Positions 18,030 through 25,738 are shown, counted from the first letter of the stretch. The stretch is 43,828 nucleotides of DNA from Microbacterium paulum (GCF_015707995.1 NZ_JAAGRY010000021.1:1-43828); one strand, 5' to 3'. The notes: generated by a model not told the origin, from the sequence alone. Made by a program: numbers and translations.

Positions 18030-18767
18030 ATGGCAAAGCAGTCCATCTTCGGCCGCATCTCGACGCTCGTGAAGGCGAACGTCAACGCCATGCTCGACTC
18101 CGCCGAAGACCCGCAGAAGATGCTCGACCAGCTCGTCCGCGACTACACCAACAACATCGCCGACGCCGAGTCGGCCATCGCCGAGACGATCGGCAACCTG
18201 CGCCTGCTCGAGCGCGACCACGAAGAAGACGTCAAGGCGGCCGCTGAGTGGGGCAACAAGGCGCTCGCGGCGAGCCGCAAGGCCGACGAGCTGCGCAGCG
18301 CCGGCAACACGACCGACGCCGACAAGTTCGACAACCTCGCCAAGATCGCGCTGCAGCGCCAGATCAGCGAGGAGAACGAGGCGAAGGCCCTCGCTCCCTC
18401 GATCGCCGCGCAGACCGAGGTCGTCGACAAGCTCAAGGACGGCCTCAACGGCATGAAGCAGAAGCTCGTCGAGCTGAAGTCGAAGGCCTCGGAGCTCGTT
18501 GCCCGCCAGAAGAGCGCCGAGGCGCAGAACAAGGTGCACGACGCGGTCCGCTCGATCGACGTCATGGACCCGACGAGCGAGATCGGCCGCTTCGAAGACA
18601 AGGTGCGCCGGCAAGAGGCGCTCGCCGCGGGCAAGGCCGAGATCGCGGCGTCGAGCCTCGACGCGCAGTTCAACCAGCTCGAAGACGTGGGCGAGCTCAC
18701 CGAGGTCGAGGCGCGCCTGGCAGCGCTGAAGACCGGCGGTTCGTCGGCCGCGGCGATCGAGCGCTGA
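18030..18767 (+). CDS. pspA: PspA/IM30 (ESCRT-III-like) membrane stress protein
   Basis: 245 aa, nearly all helical and charged, with the PspA start MAKQSIFGRISTLVKANVNA and the conserved EDPQKMLDQLVRDY segment at about 28-41. These proteins form oligomers on the inner face of the membrane, remodel lipids and protect the proton gradient. Length fits the family. It has a clear Shine-Dalgarno (AGGAAAGGA) and follows the TPM gene on the same strand. A strong mirrored repeat (18781-18848) starts 14 bases after the stop. Confidence 0.94.
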   Translation: MAKQSIFGRISTLVKANVNAMLDSAEDPQKMLDQLVRDYTNNIADAESAIAETIGNLRLLERDHEEDVKAAAEWGNKALAASRKADELRSAGNTTDADKFDNLAKIALQRQISEENEAKALAPSIAAQTEVVDKLKDGLNGMKQKLVELKSKASELVARQKSAEAQNKVHDAVRSIDVMDPTSEIGRFEDKVRRQEALAAGKAEIAASSLDAQFNQLEDVGELTEVEARLAALKTGGSSAAAIER

Positions 18768-18780
18768 CCCACGCTCACGC

Positions 18781-18848
18781 CCGAGAAACCCTTTCGGCGC
18801 CGAGAAACCACCGCACGCGTGGTTTCTCGGCGCCGCCGTGGTTTCCCG
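18781..18848. repeat. Mirrored four-copy repeat element (GAGAAACC type)
   Basis: Four copies of one motif between pspA and the arginase-like gene: CGAGAAACC (18782-18790), CGAGAAACCAC (18801-18811), GTGGTTTCTCG (18819-18829, inverted) and GTGGTTTCCCG (18838-18848, inverted). Each pair has exactly 19 bp pitch. The inner pair sits in a perfect 17-bp inverted repeat (18795-18811 / 18819-18835, 7-base loop), while the outer pair has diverged. No T-run follows. The same geometry with another sequence occurs at 35641-35722. Confidence 0.85.
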
Positions 18849-18880
18849 CCGTGGCGTCCGCGAGGCGAGAGGATGACACC

Positions 18881-19732
18881 ATGACCCGATTCGTTGTCGT
18901 GCCGCAGTGGCAGGGCTCGCCCGCCGCGCGGGCAATGCACCTCGTCGACGGTGCCGAGGCGATCGCCGGCGACCTGCCGCGCGCCCGCACCGTGCGCGTC
19001 GAGGTGCCGCCGTCGGCGGGCGAATCGCTCGACACCGGCATCCGCCGCTTCTCCACGCTCGCGCGGGTGGAGATCGCCGTCACCGAAGCGCTCGCGATGG
19101 AGGGCGTGGATGCCTCGGGCGCGGCCGGCCACGAACCCGCGATCGTCGTCGGGGGCGACTGCGGTGTCGCGGTGCCCGCGATCGCGCACGCCGCGGCGAC
19201 GCACGAGGGTCTCGCCGTCGTGTGGTTCGACGCACACGGCGACCTGCACTCCCCCGCGACCTCGCCCTCGGGCGCCTTCGCGGGCATGGCGCTGCGCGCC
19301 GTGTTCGACGATCTGCCGCTGCCCGCATCGCGTACCGAGCCCGGCACGGTGCCCGCCGAGCGGGTGTTCCTCGCGGGAGCGCGCGAGCTCGACGACGCCG
19401 AGAGCGACCTGCTGCGACGGGGTGCGCCGATGCACCTGGAGCCCGCCGATCTGACCGCCCCGGCGGCGCTCGCCGACGCGGTCACGGCGTCGGGGGCGAC
19501 CGCGCTCTACATCCACGTCGACCTCGACGTGCTCGACCCCGCCGTGATCACGGGCGTCGCCCTGCCGGTGCCGTTCGGCCTGTCGCTCGAGCAGCTCGTC
19601 GCGGCGATCGCGGCGGTGCGTGCGCGGGTTCCCCTGGTGGGAGGGTCGATCGCGGGCTTCGCCCCCGCGTCGGCGGGCGCCGCCGTCGACGACCTCGGCA
19701 CGATCCTGCGGGTCGTCGGGGCGCTCGCGTGA
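18881..19732 (+). CDS. Arginase/ureohydrolase-fold protein of unknown substrate
   Basis: 283 aa. The ureohydrolase metal motifs are present: GGDC (91-94), WFDAHGD (D117, H119, D121) and HVDLDVLDP (D214, D216, D219). The first is unusual: canonical GGDHS has a metal-binding His where this protein has Cys94. The C-terminal segment normally carrying the guanidinium-contacting Glu reads GSIAGFAPASAG and lacks it. So arginase or agmatinase activity should not be assumed. ATG preceded by AGAGGA. The stop overlaps the start of the next gene as GTGA. Confidence 0.8.
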   Translation: MTRFVVVPQWQGSPAARAMHLVDGAEAIAGDLPRARTVRVEVPPSAGESLDTGIRRFSTLARVEIAVTEALAMEGVDASGAAGHEPAIVVGGDCGVAVPAIAHAAATHEGLAVVWFDAHGDLHSPATSPSGAFAGMALRAVFDDLPLPASRTEPGTVPAERVFLAGARELDDAESDLLRRGAPMHLEPADLTAPAALADAVTASGATALYIHVDLDVLDPAVITGVALPVPFGLSLEQLVAAIAAVRARVPLVGGSIAGFAPASAGAAVDDLGTILRVVGALA

Positions 19733-20178
19733 TCGCGCGTCCCCCGGCGGGCTGGCGGCAGCGGGCCGAGCGCTCCGTCGCGCGCGGCGAGGCGTTGGAT
19801 GCCTGGATTCCGCCCGTGCTGCTCGATTCGCCGATCAGTCTGCTCGGCTACGCGTGGGGCACGATGGTCGGCTGGGTGTGGGGCGCACTCTGGTCGACGG
19901 GCCGTGTCACGCGTCGCGCCGGGCTGTGGGTGTTCACCGGGCTGCCGGGCTGGGCGTTCGGGCGCGGCGGCGTGTGCGTCGGCGGGTGCTATCTCACGGG
20001 ATCGGCGCCGGTCACCGACACGGTGCTGCGGCACGAGGCCGTGCATGCGCGGCAGTGGCGGCGCTACGGCTTTCTTATGCCGCTGCTGTATCTCGTCGCC
20101 GGCCGCGACCCGCTGACCAACCGGTTCGAGATCATGGCCGGACTCGAAGACGGCAACTACGTGCCGCGCGGCAGCTGA
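19729..20178 (+). CDS. Small membrane-associated protein with HExxH motif
   Basis: 149 aa starting at the GTG that overlaps the preceding stop (GTGA), so coupled to the arginase-like gene. A hydrophobic region (about 35-72) is followed by two cysteines (C83, C87), then HEAVH at 102-106 and NRFE with E134, 28 residues after H106. This is the spacing expected of a gluzincin-type zinc site, embedded in a protein far smaller than known peptidases. Relatives in Microbacteriaceae are, as I recall, loosely annotated as Fe-S oxidoreductases, which the sequence does not support. Function unknown. Confidence 0.72.
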   Translation: MIARPPAGWRQRAERSVARGEALDAWIPPVLLDSPISLLGYAWGTMVGWVWGALWSTGRVTRRAGLWVFTGLPGWAFGRGGVCVGGCYLTGSAPVTDTVLRHEAVHARQWRRYGFLMPLLYLVAGRDPLTNRFEIMAGLEDGNYVPRGS

Positions 20179-20212
20179 ACCCCGGCGCGAAGCCGGCGGC
20201 AGGTGCGAGCCG

Positions 20213-20698
20213 TCAGCGCGAGACGGCCAGCCCGAAGCGCTCGGGAGTCTCGACCGCGGCCGCCTCGATGCCGAGGGCGCCGGTCAGGTGGTCGAAGATG
20301 TCGGCCGTGCCGAGGAAGCCGCCGAGCAGGTGGATGCGGGTGCCGCCCGCGCACGTGTCGTCGGCGCAGAGCATCTCGTCGGACCACGCCGTCACGGCGC
20401 GTGCGAGCGCCTGCCCCGGGGTGCACGAACGGCCTGTTCCCGGGTCGCCCGTGCGCTGCGAGCGGTCGAGCCACGTCACGATCATGCGCGCCGGCACGGC
20501 GAGGTCGAAGATGTACGAGTCGTCGGGCACCTCGACGAACACCCGGCCGGTCGAGCAGATCGGCAGGGTCGCGATGAGGGTCTCGAGCTCGACGAGCGAG
20601 GTCTCGTCGGCAGTGATGAGCTGTTGCACGCGCGCATGACGGGATGCCTTGCAGGCGGTGGCGTCGTGGGCGACGGCGTGCTCGGTCAGCGCGGTCAT
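20213..20698 (-). CDS. SIP-domain (siderophore-interacting protein-like) protein
   Basis: 161 aa resembling the C-terminal NAD(P)H-binding domain of siderophore-interacting ferric reductases: FVEVPDDSYIFDLAVPARM, then HLLGGFLGTADIFDHLTGALG. The FAD-binding half is missing, so it is a stand-alone SIP domain. The frame extends 24 codons upstream, but the ATG at 20698 is preferred because a consensus TATAAT lies just before it (20708-20713 on plus). A DtxR/IdeR-type iron box overlaps the promoter, so expression should rise under iron limitation. It probably acts in iron release from siderophores or as a partner of a flavoprotein. Confidence 0.78.
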   Translation of the reverse strand: MTALTEHAVAHDATACKASRHARVQQLITADETSLVELETLIATLPICSTGRVFVEVPDDSYIFDLAVPARMIVTWLDRSQRTGDPGTGRSCTPGQALARAVTAWSDEMLCADDTCAGGTRIHLLGGFLGTADIFDHLTGALGIEAAAVETPERFGLAVSR

Positions 20699-20707
20699 GA
20701 TGATTCC

Positions 20708-20713
20708 ATTATA
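20708..20713 (-). promoter_or_regulatory. -10 box of SIP-domain gene
   Basis: Perfect TATAAT on the minus strand, 9 bases before the ATG; the only consensus -10 noticed in the window. The transcript would start 2-3 bases before the start codon, so it is nearly leaderless. The -35 position falls inside the iron box. Confidence 0.65.
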
Positions 20714-20721
20714 CGCCTTGT

Positions 20722-20740
20722 TTAGGCCAGCCTTACCTGT
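20722..20740. promoter_or_regulatory. DtxR/IdeR-type iron box
   Basis: The 19-bp site TTAGGCCAGCCTTACCTGT matches the actinobacterial iron-box consensus TWAGGTWAGSCTWACCTWA at 15 of 19 positions and has its dyad symmetry. It covers the -35/spacer region of the SIP-domain gene, the right place for repression by an Fe(II)-loaded DtxR/IdeR. Confidence 0.75.
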
Positions 20741-20750
20741 GCCGTTGCCC

Positions 20751-20810
20751 GGTATCCGTCGCCCCGGCATCCGTCACCGCGGCATCCGTCACTGCGGCAT
20801 CCGTCACGCA
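20751..20810. repeat. 15-bp tandem repeat, four copies
   Basis: Units starting at 20751, 20766, 20781 and 20796, consensus GGCATCCGTCACYGC. The first unit (GGTATCCGTCGCCCC) has diverged; the next three differ only at the end. The last unit overlaps the phosphatase stop codon. Lies between the iron-regulated SIP promoter and the phosphatase gene. Confidence 0.85.
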
Positions 20811-21529
20811 TCGGCGACGAGCACGCGGCGCAGTTCCGCGAGCTCGTCGTCGCCGACGCCCTGGGCGCGCAGGTAGTCGGCGGGCGACCCGAAGCGCAGA
20901 TCGAGCTCGTCGAGAAGGCCCCGCATCACGGGTGCGGGCGAGCGGGTAGCGAGCTCGTCGAGGTGACGGGCCTCGGCGTGCAGGCGGCGCAGGTGCGCGA
21001 GCACGCGCGCGTTCCGCTCGGGGGGCAGCAGCCCTTCGGTGCGGGCATAGTCGGCGACGACGGCCTCGCGCGCCACCCCGACCGCGGCGAGCATGAGGGC
21101 CACCGAGACGCCCGTGCGGTCTTTGCCGACCGTGCAGTGCACGAGCACGGGTTGGGTCTCGATCACGGCCCGCACGACCTCGACCAGGCGCGGCGCACCG
21201 GTGTCGACGAGCGCGCGGTACATCTCGGCGAGCGGCACGTCGTCGACGAAGAACGAGGCCGCCGACCCGAGAAAGAGGGGCGCGCGGAGCGTCTCGATGT
21301 CGAGGCCGTCGAGGCGGCTCGGTTCGAACGCGACCTCGTCGTCGGCGCGCAGATCGACGATGCGGCGCACGCCGAGCTCGCCGAGCGCCCCGCGGCCGGC
21401 CGGCGACAGGCGGGCGAGGTTGCCGGAGCGGAACAGCACGCCGCTGCGGGTGCGTCCCCCGTCTGCGGGGAGCCCTCCGACATCACGGAAGTTCAGCGCA
21501 CCGTCGACCGCGACGCCCGCACGCGTCAT
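20804..21529 (-). CDS. Tyrosine-protein phosphatase
   Basis: 241 aa protein of the Y_phosphatase3 (PtpB/lipid phosphatase-like) type. The P-loop is HCTVGKDRTG (131-140) with nucleophile C132 and R138. N-terminal NFRDVGGLPADGG and RSGNLARL are typical of the family, whose members act on phosphotyrosine or phosphoinositides. The frame continues far upstream only as an Arg-rich antiparallel artefact. The ATG at 21527-21529 overlaps the stop of the AhpD-like gene (ATGA), so the two are translated together. Confidence 0.92.
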   Translation of the reverse strand: MTRAGVAVDGALNFRDVGGLPADGGRTRSGVLFRSGNLARLSPAGRGALGELGVRRIVDLRADDEVAFEPSRLDGLDIETLRAPLFLGSAASFFVDDVPLAEMYRALVDTGAPRLVEVVRAVIETQPVLVHCTVGKDRTGVSVALMLAAVGVAREAVVADYARTEGLLPPERNARVLAHLRRLHAEARHLDELATRSPAPVMRGLLDELDLRFGSPADYLRAQGVGDDELAELRRVLVADA

Positions 21530-22017
21530 GACGGAGCGCTCGCGGCCCGCTCCCCCCGCCGCGGCGGCACGGGGTATTTGCCCGCGATCGTGATGCGGTT
21601 GAACGCGTTGATCGAGACGAGCAGCCAGCTGAGCGCGACGTACTCCTGCTCGCTGAGGATGCCGCCGACGTGGTCGTACAGCTCGTCGGAGACCCCCTCT
21701 TCGTGGATGTAGACGTAGGCCTCGGCGAGTTCGAGCGCAGCGCGCTCCCGCGCCGTGAAGACGCCCGACTCGCGCCAGGTCGCGAGCTGGGCGATCTCGT
21801 CGGCGGTGAGCCCTGCGGCCACTCCGCGGTCGACATGCACGCGCACGCAATAGGCGCAGCCGTTGAGCTGCGAGGTGTGGATGAGCGCGATCTCTTTCAG
21901 CCGGTCGTCGATGCCGGCCTCGGCGGCGAGGGTGCCGACCGTCTGCGCGAACGCCTCGAGCGCGTCGTACGCGGGCCGGGCCGAACGGGACAGGTGCACG
22001 CGTCGCTCCGTGGTCAT
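21526..22017 (-). CDS. Carboxymuconolactone decarboxylase/AhpD-like protein
   Basis: 163 aa helical protein with the redox CxxC-x3-H motif C54-A-Y-C57-V-R-V-H61 typical of AhpD-like alkylhydroperoxidases and related YciW/CMD proteins. AhpD reduces peroxiredoxin-type partners; the partner here is unknown. The ATG lies exactly 6 bases after minus-strand TAGGCT with no Shine-Dalgarno, so it is probably leaderless. First gene of a two-gene unit with the tyrosine phosphatase, divergent from the alpha/beta hydrolase. Confidence 0.9.
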   Translation of the reverse strand: MTTERRVHLSRSARPAYDALEAFAQTVGTLAAEAGIDDRLKEIALIHTSQLNGCAYCVRVHVDRGVAAGLTADEIAQLATWRESGVFTARERAALELAEAYVYIHEEGVSDELYDHVGGILSEQEYVALSWLLVSINAFNRITIAGKYPVPPRRGERAASAPS

Positions 22018-22118
22018 GCGCCCAGCCTATTGCGCCCGCGCCGCGCACTTCCGAAGGGCGGTCTCAGGATTTCACCGGGCAGCGCCCGCACGGCCCGGGC
22101 GTGCACCACAATGGCGGG

Positions 22119-23057
22119 ATGGATGCCGAGTTCCCCTATCTCTCCGCGCAGGCCGCCGAACTCGGTGTCGCCGCACCGCCCGCCCGCCGTCTCACCCACA
22201 CGCTGCCGGACGGCCGCATCGTCAGCGCTCTGCAGTACGGCGATGCCGTCTTGGGCACCTTCCCCTCGCCCGTCGTGACCTTTCTGCACGGCGCGGGCCT
22301 GAACGCGCACACGTGGGACACGACCGTGCTCGCGCTGGGCCTGCCCGCCCTCGCAATCGACCTGCCCGGGCACGGCGACTCGTCGTGGCGACCCGACGCC
22401 GCATACGTGGGCCCCGCCCTCGCCGCCGACATCGCCCCCGCGCTCGCGGAGTGGACGGATGCCCCGCAAGTGCTCGTCGGCCAGTCGCTCGGCGGACTCA
22501 CCGCCGCTGCCCTCGCGGCCACGCATCCCGAGCTCGTCCGGGCACTCGTGATCGTCGAGATCACCCCCGGCATCGACCCGAACGGCGACGCCGCGCAGAT
22601 CGGAGCGTTCTTCGCGGGGCCCACCGACTGGGCGAGCCGCGACGAGCTCGTCGACCGCGCCCTCGCCTTCGGGCTCGGCGGCACGCGCGAGGCGGCGACG
22701 CGGGGCGTCTTCCAGAACTCCCGCGTGCGGCCCGACGGCCGGGTGGAGTGGAAGCACCATTTCGCGCACCTCGCGAACGCCCTCGCCGCCGACCCCGCCG
22801 CCGCGGCGAGCGCCGAGGCGCAGCAGCAGGCGATCCGCGGCGCGCTGCCGGCCTCCGGCTGGGACGACCTCGCCGCGGTCACCGTGCCGATCACGCTCGT
22901 GCGCGGCGAGCGCGGCTTCGTCACCGAGGGCGACGCGGCCGACTTCGTGGCGCGCGTGCCGCAGGCATCCGTCCTCACGGTGCCTTCGGGTCACAACGTG
23001 CAGGAGGAGCTGCCGGCCCCGCTCGCGGCTCTCGTCTTCGACATCGCCGATGCGTGA
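22119..23057 (+). CDS. Alpha/beta hydrolase
   Basis: 312 aa. Oxyanion region HGAGLN (57-62), DLPGHGDSSW, nucleophile elbow GQSLGG with S123, and a C-terminal SGHNVQEE with H292 give the usual fold and catalytic pair. No signal peptide. Substrate unknown; a cytoplasmic esterase, lipase or C-C hydrolase are all possible. An upstream GTG at 22101 is in frame, but the ATG at 22119 follows CACAAT (22107-22112) by exactly 6 bases, so the shorter leaderless form is preferred. Confidence 0.9.
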   Translation: MDAEFPYLSAQAAELGVAAPPARRLTHTLPDGRIVSALQYGDAVLGTFPSPVVTFLHGAGLNAHTWDTTVLALGLPALAIDLPGHGDSSWRPDAAYVGPALAADIAPALAEWTDAPQVLVGQSLGGLTAAALAATHPELVRALVIVEITPGIDPNGDAAQIGAFFAGPTDWASRDELVDRALAFGLGGTREAATRGVFQNSRVRPDGRVEWKHHFAHLANALAADPAAAASAEAQQQAIRGALPASGWDDLAAVTVPITLVRGERGFVTEGDAADFVARVPQASVLTVPSGHNVQEELPAPLAALVFDIADA

Positions 23058-23268
23058 GCGGACCGGCCGTCCGGCGAGCGAGAACGCGCGATTCGGCGAC
23101 CCGTGCGACGGGGCGCGACGAACCGTGTGACAGATCGTGACCGACGCCGCGGCCGATCATGACCGGGGCACCGCGCCGGGAGCCTAGGCTGTAAGGCGCA
23201 CTCGAGTCTGCGGACCGGCGCCCACAGCATATTCGCGCCCGTCCGCCCTGCGAAAGGAACCCCCTCAC
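23058..23268 (+). promoter_or_regulatory. Promoter region of peptide-importer operon
   Basis: 211 bases. The -10 candidate TAGGCT (23185-23190) is half of the perfect palindrome AGCCTAGGCT (23181-23190). Upstream, GATCGTGACCG (23133-23143) and GATCATGACCG (23155-23165) are direct repeats 22 bp apart, about two helical turns, which may be activator or repressor half-sites. The leader would be roughly 70 bases. No gene or terminator seen. Confidence 0.35.
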
Positions 23269-24780
23269 ATGCTTCGCCGCACCACCGTCGCTGCTGCCGC
23301 GCTCCTCGCGGCCGGCGCCCTGCTGCTCAGCGCCTGCACCGGCGGCACGTCGCCGTCGCCCACCTCGTCGGGCGGGTCCGCCGACCCGGATGCCTCGATC
23401 GCGGTGCGCCTCGTCGCCGAGCCCGGCAACCTCGACATCCGCGAGACCGCGGGCGCCGCGCTCGACCAGATCCTGATCGACAACGTGTACCAGGGCCTCG
23501 TCTCGCGCACCCCCGACCAGGAGATCGTCGACACCCTGGCATCCAGCCACGACGTCTCGGCCGACGGCCTCACCTACACCTTCACCCTGCGCGAGGGCGT
23601 CACCTTCCACAACGGCGAGGAGCTCACCCCCGCCGACGTCGTGTGGTCGCTGCAGCAGGTCAAGGACAACGCCTCGTACCGCGACTCGGCGCGCCTCGAG
23701 CGCGTCAGCTCGATCGCCGCGAACGGGCAGGACATCGTGCTGACCCTCAGCGAGCCCGACTCGACGCTGCTGTGGAACCTCACCGGCCGCGCCGGGCTCG
23801 TTTTCAAAGAGGGCGACACGACCGACCGCAAGACGGCCGCCAACGGCACCGGCCCCTACGCCCTCGCCGACTGGAAGCAGGGCGACTCGATCACCCTGAA
23901 GCGCAACGACGCCTACTGGGGCGACAAGGCGAAGGCGGCCGAGGTCGTGCTCGACTTCATCCCCGACACGCAGGCCGCACTCAGCGGCGCGCTCGCGGGC
24001 GAGCTCGACGTGCTGACCGGGTTCGACGCGAACCTCAAGGACCAGGTCGAGGCGAACGGCGACTTCGCGCTCGTGCTCGGCAAGTCGACCGACAAGGGCG
24101 TGCTCGCGATGAACTCGACGAAGGGGCCGCTCGCCGACAAGCGCGTGCGCCAGGCGATCCGTCAGGCCATCGACAAGGAGTCGATCGTCGCGGCGCTCGG
24201 CGCCGGACAGACGCAGTACGGTCCGATCCCCGAGCTCGACCCCGGCTACGAGGACCTCGAGTCGACGGCGCCGTTCGACCCGGCCGCAGCCAAGAAGCTC
24301 CTCGCCGAGGCGGGCGCCGAGGACATCACGCTGAACCTCACGATCCCCGCGTTCTACGGCTCGACCGTGTCGCAGATCCTCGTGTCGAATCTGCACGACG
24401 TCGGCATCACGCTGAAGGTCGACAACGTGGAGTTCCCCACCTGGATCAGCGACGTCTACACGAACAAGGACTACGAGCTGAGCTTCGTGCTGCACACCGA
24501 GGCCCGCGACTTCGAGAACTGGGCGAACCCCGACTACTACTTCACCTACGACAACCCGAAGGTGCAGGACCTCTACGCGCAGTCGACGCGTGCCACCGAC
24601 CCCGACACGTCGGCCGACCTGCTGAAGCAGGCCGCGAGGATCGTGGCCGAGGACCAGGCCGCCGACTGGCTGTACAACGGGGCATCCGTCGTCGCCGTCG
24701 GCACCGACATCACCGGCTTCCCGTCGGTCAACGTCAACGAGCGCTTGAACCTGGCCGAGCTGGCCACGTCTCAGAGCTAG
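23269..24780 (+). CDS. ABC transporter substrate-binding lipoprotein, family 5 (peptide type)
   Basis: 503 aa SBP_bac_5 protein. Signal peptide with lipobox LLSAC and lipidated C23, then a Ser/Gly/Thr linker. Family segments include LVAEPGNLDIRETAGA, YTFTLREGVTFHNGEELT, NGTGPYALADW and the late LSFVLHTEARDFENWANPD. It binds peptides, opines or nickel complexes outside the membrane and delivers them to the permeases encoded just downstream. Shine-Dalgarno GAAAGGA precedes the ATG. First gene of a five-gene operon. Confidence 0.95.
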   Translation: MLRRTTVAAAALLAAGALLLSACTGGTSPSPTSSGGSADPDASIAVRLVAEPGNLDIRETAGAALDQILIDNVYQGLVSRTPDQEIVDTLASSHDVSADGLTYTFTLREGVTFHNGEELTPADVVWSLQQVKDNASYRDSARLERVSSIAANGQDIVLTLSEPDSTLLWNLTGRAGLVFKEGDTTDRKTAANGTGPYALADWKQGDSITLKRNDAYWGDKAKAAEVVLDFIPDTQAALSGALAGELDVLTGFDANLKDQVEANGDFALVLGKSTDKGVLAMNSTKGPLADKRVRQAIRQAIDKESIVAALGAGQTQYGPIPELDPGYEDLESTAPFDPAAAKKLLAEAGAEDITLNLTIPAFYGSTVSQILVSNLHDVGITLKVDNVEFPTWISDVYTNKDYELSFVLHTEARDFENWANPDYYFTYDNPKVQDLYAQSTRATDPDTSADLLKQAARIVAEDQAADWLYNGASVVAVGTDITGFPSVNVNERLNLAELATSQS

Positions 24781-24787
24781 CAGACGG

Positions 24788-25738
24788 GTGATCCGCTACG
24801 CGCTGACGCGGCTGGCCCTGCTGCTGCTGGGCCTGTTCGTCGCCAGTGCGCTCATCTTCATGACCCTGCGGGTTCTCCCCGGCGATGTGGCCCAGCTCAT
24901 CGCCGGGGTGAACTCCACCCCCGACCAGGTCGCCGCCATCCGCGACCGGCTGGGCCTCGACGACCCGCTGCCGGTGCAGTACGCCGCGTGGATCGGCGGG
25001 GTGCTGCAGGGAGACCTCGGCTCGTCGCTGCTCACCGGATCGTCCGTCGCCGACGAGCTCGTGCAGAAGGGGCAGGTCACGATCCCGCTCGGTCTCATGG
25101 CGATGACGATCGCGATGCTCGTCGCGTTGCCGTTCGGCGTGATCTCGGCGATGCGCCGCGGCCACGCCGACGGCACCGCGCTGAACGTCACCGCGCAGAC
25201 CCTCGCCGCCGTGCCGGTCGTCTGGGCGGGCATGATGCTCGTCGTCGTCTTCGCGGTGTGGCTCGGCTGGCTGCCCGCGCAGGGATTCCCGCGCAGCGGG
25301 TGGTCGGACCCCGGCCTCGCGTTCCGCTCGCTGCTGCTCCCCGCGATCACCATCGGCGTGATCGAGGGCGCGATGCTCATGCGCTTCGTCCGCTCGGCGA
25401 CGCTGCAGGCGACGGGGCAGGACTTCGTGCGCACCGCCGCCGCGAAGGGGCTCACCCGTAATCAGGCGCTCGTGCGGCACGGCCTGCCCACCGTGGGGCT
25501 GTCGATCATCACGGTGCTCGGTCTGCAGGTGGCCGGCATCATCGTCGGCTCCGTCGTGATCGAGCAGCTGTTCAGCCTGCCCGGCATCGGACGGATGCTC
25601 GTCGCCGATGTCGGCAACCGCGACCTGCCCAAGGTGCAGGGCGAGCTGCTCGTGCTCACCGGGTTCGTGCTGGTCGTCGGGTTCGTCGTCGACCTCGTGC
25701 ACCGGGTCATCGACCCGCGGCAGCGGGAGGCGGAGTGA
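24788..25738 (+). CDS. ABC transporter permease (DppB/OppB type)
   Basis: 316 aa with about six membrane segments. The N-terminus VIRYALTRLALLLLGLFVAS and the cytoplasmic EAA loop (about residues 220-235, AKGLTRNQALVRHGLP) are typical of DppB. It forms the channel with the next gene's product. GTG start 7 bases after the substrate-binding gene; its stop overlaps the following ATG (TGATG). Confidence 0.95.
   Translation: MIRYALTRLALLLLGLFVASALIFMTLRVLPGDVAQLIAGVNSTPDQVAAIRDRLGLDDPLPVQYAAWIGGVLQGDLGSSLLTGSSVADELVQKGQVTIPLGLMAMTIAMLVALPFGVISAMRRGHADGTALNVTAQTLAAVPVVWAGMMLVVVFAVWLGWLPAQGFPRSGWSDPGLAFRSLLLPAITIGVIEGAMLMRFVRSATLQATGQDFVRTAAAKGLTRNQALVRHGLPTVGLSIITVLGLQVAGIIVGSVVIEQLFSLPGIGRMLVADVGNRDLPKVQGELLVLTGFVLVVGFVVDLVHRVIDPRQREAE

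Noticed and set aside
18795..18835. Classical intrinsic terminator after pspA
   Set aside because: The stem is strong but no T-run follows on either strand, and extra outer copies at fixed pitch point to another role.
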